Shown here piece after piece: positions 9,582 to 17,968 of a stretch of 64,000 nucleotides of DNA. Origin of the DNA: an uncultured Hoeflea sp. Lineage in GTDB: Bacteria > Pseudomonadota > Alphaproteobacteria > Rhizobiales > Rhizobiaceae. The notes under the pieces are model-generated. The model was not told the origin of the DNA and searched no databases. It worked only from the letters and a program-made list of their open reading frames with translations. Positions within the stretch are counted from its first letter, which is position 1. Each line of letters begins with the position of its first letter. The translations under genes and the position numbers were made by a program. The stretch lies in the NCBI RefSeq assembly GCF_947501405.1, contig NZ_CANMVK010000001.1:1736001-1800000 (forward strand), written 5' to 3'.

Positions 9582-10103
9582 ATGCAATTCGACAAGGCAA
9601 TTGAAAAATCGATGATGATGAATGACGCCGCCTGGGCGCGTCATGCCAACCCCTGGAGCTTCTGGACTCGCGTTCCGATATTGGCGTTGATCGCGCTCGC
9701 CATCTGGAGCAGAGTCTGGATCGGATGGTGGTGCCTTTTGCCCATTGCAATGCTCGTGGGTTGGACCCTTTACAACCCGCGCGCATTCCCACCACCGGAA
9801 AACCTTGATGACTGGACGTCGCAGGCGGTACTGGGCGAACGCCACTGGTTGGCGAGGAAGACAACCGCAATCCCGGCCCATCACGCAAAGTCAGCCTTTA
9901 TCCTGAGTGTGATGTCAGGACTCTCGATACTGCCGCTGGCCTATGGCCTGTGGGCCCTTGATGGCTGGGCAGCATTTGCGGGGACGGCATTGACGATTGC
10001 CTTCAAGCTCTGGTTCTGCGACCGCATGGCTTGGCTGGCAGCGGACATGGCAAGGGAATCAGCCGCCTTACCCGTCAGCAAACCTGAACACCGCACTCAC
10101 TGA
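9582..10103 (+). CDS. Two-to-three-pass membrane protein, DUF6653-like
   Basis: A 173-residue protein beginning MQFDKAIEKS, with a HANPWSFWTR motif just before the first membrane pair (about residues 30-65) and a second hydrophobic pair at about 105-145. The HANPWS(V/F)WTR signature matches the uncharacterised DUF6653 family as I remember it. An AGGATG ribosome site precedes the ATG. Its last 29 bases overlap the convergent gene on the other strand. Function is unknown. Confidence 0.75.
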   Translation: MQFDKAIEKSMMMNDAAWARHANPWSFWTRVPILALIALAIWSRVWIGWWCLLPIAMLVGWTLYNPRAFPPPENLDDWTSQAVLGERHWLARKTTAIPAHHAKSAFILSVMSGLSILPLAYGLWALDGWAAFAGTALTIAFKLWFCDRMAWLAADMARESAALPVSKPEHRTH

Positions 10104-10371
10104 TGGTGAAGCTCTCCGCCGGCTCGGTCAGCGAGCCATCGAACTGGCGTCCGTCGGCGCATTGAGCGCGGGCCTCGAAGGTCAACCGACCCGCAAGCTC
10201 GCCCTCGCGGATGTTGAGGTAATAATCGACCGCGCAATCCTGTTCGAGTGCAAGTTGCTCGGAAAGCTGATCAAGCCAGGCAGGATTGGCCGATTGGGCC
10301 ATGGCCGCGCCCCCTGCCCCGAGTGCAAAAGCCGAGCCTAGAACGATTTTTAAAAACGCAGTGCGGAACAT
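10075..10371 (-). CDS. Small exported hypothetical protein
   Basis: The 98-residue product starts MFRTAFLKIVLG and has a Sec signal peptide cut after AMAQ. The mature part contains three cysteines, two of them near the C-terminus (SECGVQVC), so a disulphide in the periplasm is likely. I place the start at 10371, where the signal peptide begins. The 3' end overlaps the convergent membrane-protein gene by 29 bases. No family was recognised. Confidence 0.7.
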   Translation of the reverse strand: MFRTAFLKIVLGSAFALGAGGAAMAQSANPAWLDQLSEQLALEQDCAVDYYLNIREGELAGRLTFEARAQCADGRQFDGSLTEPAESFTISECGVQVC

Positions 10372-10523
10372 TGGCGCCTCCGGAAATGAACTGAAGTCCA
10401 AGCTTAACCGTGACCGCCGCGGATTCCGTTGCGCTAGATCAATCAGGAACCCTCAGCCGGCGCGCACCGACCAGAGACCGAAGTCCCAAACAGTCCAGCG
10501 ATAAATCCCCACCGCACCGGGTT

Positions 10524-11324
10524 CTATTGGCCCAGCGCCGCTTGCAGCGCATCGGGAGTGAGATATTTCAACTCGGATTGGGAGAACGGGATGCGGACCG
10601 TGGAGGGCGCATCCGGGCTCTGGCTCTCAATCTTCCGAGCGATCAGATCGCCAAAGCGGTCCGTGGCGCTTTCAGGGTCCGTCAGAATCTCGTAGCTGTG
10701 GGTGTAGCACTCGCCAAGTCCATCACCGCATGTGCCTTGATTGTCCGAATGCGTCGAGATGAAGCCAAGATCGACGATCCGGTCGCCAATCGCGCCGAAC
10801 ACACCGACGCCGCCTTCGGTGTAACCCTGCCCGGTATAGTAAAACTCCATCAGCCAGCCGTGATTGTCCGGGCCAAGCCGGACCACCCGAAACGCCTCTT
10901 CGGGCGGCGTTCTCCCCCAGGCGCCGGCATTGGTCGACAGGTCGTTGCGGGCAACCAGCGCAAGGCGGTCGCCGCCGGGCCGGAGTTTGACGAGACCGAG
11001 TTTGCCCGCGCAAGCGTGGCAATCGGCATGTCCACCCTCGGGGGTGACGGCATATCCTGACATCGCGACATAAATCGTATCTTCGTCCTTCTCCCGAACA
11101 ACGGAAAGAAGATGCGGGCGCATGCACAGCGTCTCGCCGGAGCGCTGCCCGATCCAGCATTTGCGGCGCTTGTCGTAGCGGCCGTAAAACTCCTCCATGG
11201 TTGCACGCCAGAAAGACCTGGGGTCTTCGACGCTGGCCGCCGGGATCGATGTGAGTGTTTCGGCCCGGACGGGCATTGTCGCCAGCAGGGCAAACATCAA
11301 CCCCGAGCAAATCATTCGCAGCAT
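10524..11324 (-). CDS. Exported hypothetical protein with CHAC motif
   Basis: The 266-residue product has an N-terminal signal peptide (MLRMICSGLMFALLATMPVRAE). The mature part has a DCHACAG motif, two further cysteines near GTCGDGLGEC, and a well-ordered strand pattern. Proteins like this are probably periplasmic and uncharacterised. A TTG one codon upstream is possible, but the ATG at 11324 has a GGAGG site at good spacing. It lies downstream of metY on the same strand but is separated from it by a strong terminator. Confidence 0.75.
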   Translation of the reverse strand: MLRMICSGLMFALLATMPVRAETLTSIPAASVEDPRSFWRATMEEFYGRYDKRRKCWIGQRSGETLCMRPHLLSVVREKDEDTIYVAMSGYAVTPEGGHADCHACAGKLGLVKLRPGGDRLALVARNDLSTNAGAWGRTPPEEAFRVVRLGPDNHGWLMEFYYTGQGYTEGGVGVFGAIGDRIVDLGFISTHSDNQGTCGDGLGECYTHSYEILTDPESATDRFGDLIARKIESQSPDAPSTVRIPFSQSELKYLTPDALQAALGQ

Positions 11325-11422
11325 CAAAGCCTCCTGCCCCGTTCCCCAAGCCTTGCATCAAACCAGCCTCAGGCCATTGGGGCAAGGTTGCGCCGGCTCG
11401 CCAAAGTGCAGCGTGTCGCAAC

Positions 11423-11452
11423 AAAAAAAGGCCCCGCAACGATTGCGGGGCC
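11423..11452 (-). terminator. metY intrinsic terminator
   Basis: On the minus strand a GC-rich hairpin (arms GGCCCCGCAA and its complement) is followed by seven T. It lies 29 bases after the metY stop and insulates the exported-protein gene downstream. Confidence 0.9.
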
Positions 11453-11480
11453 GGTGTTATTTCCGCTGGGCGGCAACGGT

Positions 11481-12764
11481 TTAAGCCTTGGCGAGCGCCT
11501 GTTCGAGATCGGCGATGATGTCGGCGACATCCTCGATACCAACGGACAGCCTGACCACGTCCGGTCCCGCGCCGGCGGCTTCCTGCTGTTCCGGGGTCAA
11601 CTGGCGGTGGGTGGTCGAGGCCGGGTGGATCACCAGCGAGCGCGTGTCGCCGATATTGGCCAGGTGCGAGAACATCTCGAGGCCTTCGACGAATTTGACG
11701 CCCGATTCGTATCCGCCCATCAGGCCGAAGGTGAACACCGCGCCGCCGCCCTTGGGCGAATAACGCTGCTGAAGCGCGTGGTTTTCATGATCGGGCAGCC
11801 CGGCATAGGACACCCAGCTGACCTTGTCGTGGTTGGACAGCCATTCGGCCACCGCCAGGGCGTTTTCGGAGTGGCGTTGCATCCTGAGCGCCAGGGTTTC
11901 AACGCCGGTGAGAATCTGGAAGGCGTTGAAGGGCGAGATCGCCGGGCCGAAATCGCGCAAACCCAGCACCCGGCAGGCAATGGCGAAGGCGAAATTGCCG
12001 AAGGTCTCGTGCAGCACCATGCCGCCATATTCCGGCCGCGGCTCGCTGAGCATCGGGTATTTGCCGGATTTCGACCAGTCAAAGGAACCGCCATCGACAA
12101 TCACGCCGCCCATGGAATTGCCATGGCCGCCGATGAACTTGGTCAACGAGTGCACAACAATGTCGGCACCGTGCTCGATGGGCTGAATGAGGTAGGGCGA
12201 AGCCATTGTGTTGTCGACGATCAGCGGCAGCTCATGTTTGCGGGCGAGCTCGGCAATGGCGTTGATATCGACAAAGGTGCCGCCCGGATTGGCCAGGCTT
12301 TCGATGAAGATCGCCTTGGTGCGCTCATCGATCTGGGCTTCGATGCTCGCCATATCGGCCGGATCGGCCCAGCGCACATGCCAGTCGAAGGACTTGAAGG
12401 ATTGGCCGAACTGGTTGATCGAACCGCCGTAAAGCCGGTTGGCGGCAATAAAATTGTCGCCCGGGTTCATGATGGTGTGGAACACCAGAAGCTGGGCCGC
12501 ATGGCCCGAGGCCACGGCCAGCGCCGCGGTACCGCCCTCAAGTGCGGCGAGACGTTCTTCAAGCACCGCCTGGGTGGGGTTCATGATGCGCGTGTAGATG
12601 TTGCCAAAGGCCTTGAGGCCGAACAGCGAGGCGGCGTGGTCGGCGTCGTCGAACACAAAGCTGGTGGTCTGGTAGATCGGCGTGGCGCGCGCGCCGGTGG
12701 CCGGGTCGGGCTGTGCGCCGGCATGGATGGCAAGCGTGTTGAAACCTGGCTGAGTGTTCGGCAT
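11481..12764 (-). CDS. metY: O-acetylhomoserine sulfhydrylase (aminocarboxypropyltransferase)
   Basis: A PLP enzyme of the Cys/Met-metabolism family, 427 residues. It converts O-acetylhomoserine plus sulfide or methanethiol to homocysteine or methionine. The N-terminus FNTLAIHAGAQPDP, the YQTTSFVF segment, the AVASGHAAQ turn and the PLP-lysine region VHSLTKFIGGHG are diagnostic. The length and the central VDNTMASPYL match MetY rather than the shorter MetB/MetZ. The frame is open 92 codons further upstream, but the ATG at 12764 follows an AAAGGGGAG ribosome site and the mapped promoter. The gene is monocistronic between its own promoter and terminator. Confidence 0.94.
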   Translation of the reverse strand: MPNTQPGFNTLAIHAGAQPDPATGARATPIYQTTSFVFDDADHAASLFGLKAFGNIYTRIMNPTQAVLEERLAALEGGTAALAVASGHAAQLLVFHTIMNPGDNFIAANRLYGGSINQFGQSFKSFDWHVRWADPADMASIEAQIDERTKAIFIESLANPGGTFVDINAIAELARKHELPLIVDNTMASPYLIQPIEHGADIVVHSLTKFIGGHGNSMGGVIVDGGSFDWSKSGKYPMLSEPRPEYGGMVLHETFGNFAFAIACRVLGLRDFGPAISPFNAFQILTGVETLALRMQRHSENALAVAEWLSNHDKVSWVSYAGLPDHENHALQQRYSPKGGGAVFTFGLMGGYESGVKFVEGLEMFSHLANIGDTRSLVIHPASTTHRQLTPEQQEAAGAGPDVVRLSVGIEDVADIIADLEQALAKA

Positions 12765-12788
12765 GGACGTCTCCCCTTTGCCCGTGTG

Positions 12789-12850
12789 GGGTCGTCTCGA
12801 CCCGCGTTGGCTATCGGGGCGGTTATCCCGCATGTGTGCGCGCTGGTCAA
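12789..12850 (-). promoter_or_regulatory. metY sigma-70 promoter and leader hairpin
   Basis: The -35 box TTGACC (12850-12845) and -10 box GATAAC (12827-12822) are separated by exactly 17 bases. The predicted start lies near 12815, giving a leader of about 50 bases. The leader contains a perfect 6-bp hairpin GGGTCG-AGA-CGACCC (12803-12789) just before the ribosome site. The leader is too short for a known SAM riboswitch and I see none of their conserved cores. Confidence 0.65.
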
Positions 12851-13012
12851 AGAAGATTTTTGCGTGCGGCCGGCGATATGAGCGGCGTGATGCACGATTG
12901 CGGCTTTGAGCAAGCAATTTTATTCCACGCACCGGAGTGGTCGCGTTGGCTTCGAGGCGACGCCCGTGACTTGCGTTGGGCTGCCCCGGCCGCGCCGGGC
13001 ATCGTCTTGCGC

Positions 13013-13471
13013 TCAGAGTTCGCGTGCCGTTGCCTCGCATTCGGGCATGCGCGCCAACAGCCAGTGTCTGGACGGACGCACTTCCTCGGGCAGATCCTGA
13101 AGCACATCGTCAACCACCTCGGCGGAAACCGCGCTGATTTCGCAACCGTAATCGCCGAGATCCGCGTCCGGATTGTCTTGCTTCCACTCAAGATAATCCT
13201 GGTGTTCGAAAACTGCCGCGGCGGCGATGCCGGCGACCGGCACAACGATCAGCGCGCGCCGCAACCTGGCCTTGGCCTTGGTGCGCACCACCGCCGCGGC
13301 AATGGCCTTGCGGTTGGCAATCGCTGCCGCAGCGGCGCTGGCGGTCATGGTGGTGACCTGCGCCGTCAGCGAGACCGCCCAGATTCCCATGCTGATAGTG
13401 GTGGCCGCCAACGACACGCACAGCATCACGAGAAAGCTGGTGGCCCGCAAAAGTGCAAACAGTCGTCTCAT
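13013..13471 (-). CDS. Small membrane protein, unknown function
   Basis: A 152-residue protein with a basic N-terminus (MRRLFALLRATS) and a long hydrophobic segment at about 14-40. A KAIAAAVVRTKAKARLRRA basic linker and a second hydrophobic segment (IVVPVAGIAAAAVF) follow. The acidic C-terminal domain reads DYGCEISAVSAEVVDDVLQD and contains a PEEVRPSRHW motif. The start at 13471 opens the first membrane segment; upstream extension is possible but not hydrophobic. The family is unknown. Confidence 0.7.
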   Translation of the reverse strand: MRRLFALLRATSFLVMLCVSLAATTISMGIWAVSLTAQVTTMTASAAAAAIANRKAIAAAVVRTKAKARLRRALIVVPVAGIAAAAVFEHQDYLEWKQDNPDADLGDYGCEISAVSAEVVDDVLQDLPEEVRPSRHWLLARMPECEATAREL

Positions 13472-13672
13472 GAAATTTTTCCCGGTTGGCTGGATCGTGA
13501 TCACCGCGCCCGGAGGCGGTTTCCGGCAAGGCAGCCGGACGCGGCGACCCTTACTGGCCGGGAATTCGCGCACAAGTATGACAGTGGCAGCCAGCAAGGC
13601 CTCTGCGACGGGTTCCGCCCGGCCGGTAAGCCCGAAACCGGGTTCTCATCCAGGCTTCGAGCGTGCGCCGGA

Positions 13673-14143
13673 TTACGCCACGCGGCCTGGCGCGCGCGAA
13701 TCCAGATAGGCCGTGGGGTCCGGGGCATGGCTCATCATGGTCTCTCGCCAGGCTTCCTGCTCCGCGTTGATCAGTTCGAGTTCCCAAACGCAGGCAATCA
13801 CCGGCCGTTTCGAGGTGTCGAGCGGTTTGTCGTCGCCATAGTTCCGCCGGTAGATGTGCTGGCACAAGACCGATCCCTGCACCCACCAATGGGCCGATAT
13901 CGACAAACCCGCCTCCCCGGCATGGATGATCACAAAACCAAGGCCGTTGCTTTCACCCATGTCCTGAACGCTTGGCAAAACCTCCTCGTCCATGATCTGC
14001 CTTGCAGTGTCGGTCATTTCCTCGTCTACCGCCATGCCCGGCGCCAATAGGCCATAGACCTTGAAAAGAAGCGCGCCGGCTTCCCATACGCCCAGATCCA
14101 ATACGGCGCGTTGATGATAGATTTCGCGCGGGCCGCTGGTCAT
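13673..14143 (-). CDS. Conserved hypothetical protein
   Basis: A 156-residue soluble protein with no signal peptide or membrane segment. It begins MTSGPREIYHQRAVLDLGVWEAGA and contains an ISAHWWVQGSVLCQHIYRR segment and an IACVWELELINAEQEAWR helix. The ATG at 14143 has a GGAGACC ribosome site. Alphaproteobacterial genomes carry proteins with this look, but I cannot name a family or function. Confidence 0.75.
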   Translation of the reverse strand: MTSGPREIYHQRAVLDLGVWEAGALLFKVYGLLAPGMAVDEEMTDTARQIMDEEVLPSVQDMGESNGLGFVIIHAGEAGLSISAHWWVQGSVLCQHIYRRNYGDDKPLDTSKRPVIACVWELELINAEQEAWRETMMSHAPDPTAYLDSRAPGRVA

Positions 14144-14230
14144 TGATGGTCTCCGGTTTGCGGCACCATCAAGACGGGCGCCGTTGGTAAGTTGCTTAAA
14201 CGCCGCGGGGATCGGCGGCGGCTATCGCGG

Positions 14231-14770
14231 TTACGACTGGCTGTCTTCCGGCGCCTGTCTGAGGCCATAACTCTGAAATCCCGCCCGCATCACCGGCTTG
14301 CGCGAGGAAATGACGCCTGAATTGACGCCGTTCCAGCCGATCTCGCCCGACAGCCGCGCATATTCAATCTTGGGGCAGCGATTCATCACCACTTGAAGGC
14401 CCGCGGCTTCGGCGCGGGCTGCCGCCTCGTCGTGTCGCACCGTCAACTGCATCCAGATCACTTTCGGCTTCGGATCAAGGGCCAGTGCTTCGTCGACGAT
14501 AGCGGGAACCGCATCGGAGGCGCGAAAGATATCGACCATATCGATGGGCTCTGGAACATCGCTGAGCCGCGCATAGGCCGTCTGGCCGAGGATTTCCTTG
14601 CCCGCCTGACCCGGATTGACCGGGATCACCCGATAACCCTTGTCGAGCATGTATTTCATCACGAAATAGCTCGGCCGTACCGTATTGGCCGAGGCGCCGA
14701 CCACGGCGATGGTTTTGACGGATTTCAGGATGCCGGAGATATAGGCGTTGTCGTAGTCGTCATGGTTCAT
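14231..14770 (-). CDS. CoA-binding domain protein (YccU-like)
   Basis: A 179-residue Rossmann-fold CoA-binding protein. It has the KTIAVVGASANTVRPSYFV nucleotide-binding turn, VIPVNPGQAGKEILGQ, and the late MNRCPKIEYARL motif typical of the YccU group. The cellular role of this family is not established. The ATG at 14770 follows the AAA ATPase gene by 43 bases on the same strand, so the two may be co-transcribed. Confidence 0.9.
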   Translation of the reverse strand: MNHDDYDNAYISGILKSVKTIAVVGASANTVRPSYFVMKYMLDKGYRVIPVNPGQAGKEILGQTAYARLSDVPEPIDMVDIFRASDAVPAIVDEALALDPKPKVIWMQLTVRHDEAAARAEAAGLQVVMNRCPKIEYARLSGEIGWNGVNSGVISSRKPVMRAGFQSYGLRQAPEDSQS

Positions 14771-14813
14771 CGATTGTGGTTCCGGCTTCGAGCTTTTGGG
14801 GTACGCTTCAAGT

Positions 14814-15605
14814 TCAGGCCGTAATATCATCCTCGTCGCCGTTTTGCAGCGCTTCGGCAACGAATTGTTCCGGGTCGGCGGTGAATTCGCGGAGCAGCCG
14901 GAAGTTGGCAGTCTCGCGGTAATCGCGCTCTTCAATCCCGAAGCGCGTGATTTCGAGTAGCCGCGCGCCGGGAACGGCCATTAAAAGCGGCGAATGGGTG
15001 GCCATGATCACCTGTGCGCGGGCGGTGCGGTCGATCTCGGCCAAAAGCCTTAAAAGCTCGAGCTGCCGCTGCGGGGACAATGCACTTTCGGGCTCATCAA
15101 ACAGATAGAGCCCCTGCCTGCGGCACCGCTCCTCAAAAAACCGGATAAACCCCTCTCCATGCGACCAGGACAGGAAATCCGGCGGCGCCTCGCCCGCGTC
15201 AATGGCGGCCTGATCGAGATATCGGGCAATCGAGAAAAAGGATTCGGCGCGGAAAAACCATCCATGGGTGAGCTTTGGGAGCCACTGGCCGGTCAGGCAG
15301 GAGGCGAGCCCGGCGCCCGATCTATCGATGGCGCGCGAATGGTCCAGCGGCATGTATCCATTGCCGCCGCCGGCTTCATCGAAGCCTGCAAGGGCTGCCA
15401 CCGCTTCGATGAGAGTGGATTTGCCGGTGCCGTTCTCACCCACCAGAATGGTCACCGGCGTGGTGAAGGCGAAATCGAAGTCACCGCCGTTGAGCCAGGG
15501 CAAATCAAAGGGATAGCCGCTGTGCTGGGCAAACGCTTCCGGACGGCAGAGGATGCGCTTGAGAAACGGTGCTGGCAGTTTCGTATCCCGCGATTTTCGA
15601 GCCAT
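14814..15605 (-). CDS. AAA family ATPase (ABC-ATPase-like fold)
   Basis: A 263-residue stand-alone ATPase. It has Walker A GENGTGKST, a signature-like LSPQRQLELL motif, Walker B GLYLFDEPE and a switch histidine in ATHSP. It lacks membrane or nuclease domains, so it belongs to the RecF/SMC-like 'AAA_21' group of ATPases rather than to a transporter. The start MARKSRDTK at 15605 is preferred; the frame is open 45 codons upstream without similarity. Its role is unknown. Confidence 0.88.
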   Translation of the reverse strand: MARKSRDTKLPAPFLKRILCRPEAFAQHSGYPFDLPWLNGGDFDFAFTTPVTILVGENGTGKSTLIEAVAALAGFDEAGGGNGYMPLDHSRAIDRSGAGLASCLTGQWLPKLTHGWFFRAESFFSIARYLDQAAIDAGEAPPDFLSWSHGEGFIRFFEERCRRQGLYLFDEPESALSPQRQLELLRLLAEIDRTARAQVIMATHSPLLMAVPGARLLEITRFGIEERDYRETANFRLLREFTADPEQFVAEALQNGDEDDITA

Positions 15606-15792
15606 CGGCTTTACGGTCCTGTTCCTGTGATCATTGTCTGGCCAAGCGCTCGGAAATCCAAGGCGTCGATTGCCGATAACCGGACTGATCAAGCGAAGCC
15701 CCCGGGCGCCTTCATCTTCGTTGGGAGCATCCGCATCCATGCCACAATCGGGCGCTAGGAAGATCTGGTTGAACGACTATCAGGTGAGCGCC

Positions 15793-16206
15793 ATGACAAC
15801 CAGAATTTCAAATTTTTCAAGACCATCATCAGCACGCAAGGGCCGGGCCGGTATCACAAGCCTGACGATTGCGGCGAGCCTGGTAATCGGGACAAGCCTG
15901 CTGGCGGTTGGTCCCGCGGCGGCGATCAGCCGTGTCGAAACCACGAAGACCGACTGCGCCGCAATTCGGGGCGTTCTGGTTCGCGAGGGGGCTGCGATCC
16001 TGCGTTACACCTCGAAAAAAGGCCTGCCGATCTACGACCGGTATGTGAGTTCCTCGCTGTCGTGTCCTAGTTTCGAGGTTGGCGTTTGGGCCAGCGTTCC
16101 CGCGCGCGACACCAACTCCTGCCGGGTGATCGCCTGCCGCGCCGATACGCATGACAGCGACGACGGGTTTTTCAATAGCCGTCCGTTGCTCCGGATCACA
16201 CAATAA
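15793..16206 (+). CDS. Exported hypothetical protein
   Basis: A 137-residue protein with a long basic N-terminus and a hydrophobic signal segment (LTIAASLVIGTSLLAVGPAAA). A mature domain of about 95 residues contains four cysteines. Even cysteine number and export suggest disulphides in the periplasm. The ATG at 15793 starts the signal-like segment. No family was recognised. Confidence 0.65.
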   Translation: MTTRISNFSRPSSARKGRAGITSLTIAASLVIGTSLLAVGPAAAISRVETTKTDCAAIRGVLVREGAAILRYTSKKGLPIYDRYVSSSLSCPSFEVGVWASVPARDTNSCRVIACRADTHDSDDGFFNSRPLLRITQ

Positions 16207-16258
16207 ATTGATTGTGGTTCCGGCACCTGCGATTTCCTGAACAGCGCCGCCTTACATC

Positions 16259-16693
16259 CTATTGCGGCAATTGCATGTGACCATCGGCGTCAAGCTCCAT
16301 GAACGGGTTGTGCGCCAGTTCCCACAAATGCCCGTCGGGATCGGCGACATAGCCGGAATAGCCGCCCCAGAACACCTCTTCGGGTTTCTTGACCGGCCTA
16401 GCGCCACTGTCGACTGCAAACGCAAAGGCGGCATCCACCTCTTCACGTGACGAGAGATTGTGCGCCAGCGCCACGCCTTCGAAGCTTTGAGGGCGCGTCG
16501 GCTCCAGCCCGGCATCGGCAGCCAGTGAATCCCGGCCGAAAAGGCCCAGCACGGTGCCCTTCATGTGAAAAAACGTGACCTGATCGTTGGAGGCTGACGA
16601 CGGTTTAAAGCCGAGTTTGCTGTAGAAGGCGGTTGAAGCCGCGATATCCGCGACGCCGAGGGTGATCATGGTGATGCGGGGCGCGAGCGTCAT
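16259..16693 (-). CDS. VOC family protein
   Basis: A 144-residue vicinal-oxygen-chelate protein. It has the N-terminal ITLGVADIAASTAFYSKLGF motif and the C-terminal GYVADPDGHLWELAHNP motif with the metal-ligand-type Glu. It resembles the glyoxalase-like proteins often next to crotonase genes. It is not the same subfamily as the VOC protein at 7315 (different C-terminus). The substrate is unknown. Confidence 0.88.
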   Translation of the reverse strand: MTLAPRITMITLGVADIAASTAFYSKLGFKPSSASNDQVTFFHMKGTVLGLFGRDSLAADAGLEPTRPQSFEGVALAHNLSSREEVDAAFAFAVDSGARPVKKPEEVFWGGYSGYVADPDGHLWELAHNPFMELDADGHMQLPQ

Positions 16694-16762
16694 GCAAAAT
16701 GTCCTTCAATGTTCTGCTCCGCTAGCGTGAACATTTAGAGAACAAATGTCAACCGAAGAGGA

Positions 16763-16999
16763 TCAAGCGAATCCGAACTCGCTCTTGAGGCAATTATAGA
16801 GTGCCTTGGCTGATTCCTCAGTTAGCTGTATCGTTTGACTGACTTTGTCGGGAATTTCGCGCTCATCTGATCCGTGAGTGTCAATTTGCAGGATCCTACG
16901 ACCATCCTGTTCATGGACATATAGCATTGCCACCACTTCGGTCGGATGCATTGACATGTTGTCCCTCCGCCCGCGTTTAAACGACTTGATTACAGCCAT
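16763..16999 (-). CDS. Small conserved hypothetical protein
   Basis: A 78-residue protein with a basic N-terminus (MAVIKSFKRGRRDN), a central ILQIDTHGSDEREIP strand-turn and a C-terminal TEESAKALYNCLKSEF helix. A GGGAG ribosome site overlaps the end of the upstream crotonase gene, whose stop lies four bases before this ATG, so the two are probably one operon. I know of short rhizobial proteins of this kind, sometimes misnamed as methionyl-tRNA formyltransferase. Function is unknown. Confidence 0.75.
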   Translation of the reverse strand: MAVIKSFKRGRRDNMSMHPTEVVAMLYVHEQDGRRILQIDTHGSDEREIPDKVSQTIQLTEESAKALYNCLKSEFGFA

Positions 17000-17003
17000 C
17001 TCC

Positions 17004-17828
17004 CTACTCCCCCGACCATTCGGGTTTGCGCTTGTCGATGAAGGCGCCGATGCCTTCTTCGGCGTCGCGGGCCATCATGTTCTCGACCATCACCTGGGCG
17101 GTGTAATCATAGGCATCTTCGAGCGACATTTCGGCTTGGCGGTAGAAGGCCTCCTTGCCGATGCGAACCGTCAAAGGTGATTTGGAAGCAATCACTTCGG
17201 CGTATTTCATGACAATCTGATTCAGATATTCGCGCGGCACGATGCGGTTGACCAGGCCGAATTCGCGCGCCGTGGAGGCGTCGATGGTCTCGCCGGTCAG
17301 CAGCATCTCCATGGCCTGCTTGCGGTGCACGTTTCGTGACAGCGCCACCATCGGTGTCGAGCAAAACAGGCCGATATTGACGCCCGGCGTGCAAAAGGCC
17401 GAGGTGTCGGTGCAGATCGCCAGATCGCAGGAGGCGACAAGCTGACAGCCCGCGGCCGTGGCGAGCCCATCGACTTCGGCAATCACCGGCTTGGGCAGAT
17501 GCACGATCATTTGCATGAGTTCGGCGCAGAGCTTCATGGTGCGGGCGAAAAACGCCCTGCCCCGGTCCTCGTCGGCGCGGTGTGCGGTCAGCTCCTTGAG
17601 GTCATGGCCCGCGGAAAACAGCTTGCCGGGCGTTGCCGAGGCAATCACCACGGCGCGAACCGAACCGTCTTCGCGGGCCGCCTCGAGCGCCATTTTTAGC
17701 GCCTCCATCATGGCGATCGAAAGCGCGTTGGCCGGCGGATTGTTCAGCTCCAGGCGCAGCACTGCGCCCTTGAGTTGGGTTTTGACCAGTCCGGCGTCCT
17801 GCTGCTGTTTGAGTTCAACCACATTCAT
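17004..17828 (-). CDS. Enoyl-CoA hydratase/isomerase family protein
   Basis: A crotonase-fold protein of 274 residues. It has the N-terminal LELNNPPANALS motif, oxyanion-hole segments FSAGHDLKE and DGLATAAGCQLVASCDLAI, and a C-terminal ending KRKPEWSGE typical of short-chain enoyl-CoA hydratases. It probably acts in acyl-CoA degradation, but the acyl chain cannot be predicted. The ATG is at 17828. It is divergent from the second crotonase gene (17969) and overlaps or couples with the small gene at 16999. Confidence 0.92.
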   Translation of the reverse strand: MNVVELKQQQDAGLVKTQLKGAVLRLELNNPPANALSIAMMEALKMALEAAREDGSVRAVVIASATPGKLFSAGHDLKELTAHRADEDRGRAFFARTMKLCAELMQMIVHLPKPVIAEVDGLATAAGCQLVASCDLAICTDTSAFCTPGVNIGLFCSTPMVALSRNVHRKQAMEMLLTGETIDASTAREFGLVNRIVPREYLNQIVMKYAEVIASKSPLTVRIGKEAFYRQAEMSLEDAYDYTAQVMVENMMARDAEEGIGAFIDKRKPEWSGE

Positions 17829-17968
17829 GCGTGAAAATCCCTTTGCTCGGTGGCTTGCAGTCTAGCGCGACGCGCACCCGCCGGAAAGCCCGGCACCGGC
17901 GTTGACCCTGCGGCGGATTTCCGCAACGCTCCCGATCACATTCGAATCCGTCGGGAGGTTTGGGGTCG

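Noticed and set aside
12765-13012. SAM-type riboswitch upstream of metY
   Set aside because: No SAM-II or SAM/SAH conserved core was found. A good sigma-70 promoter leaves a leader of only about 50 bases.
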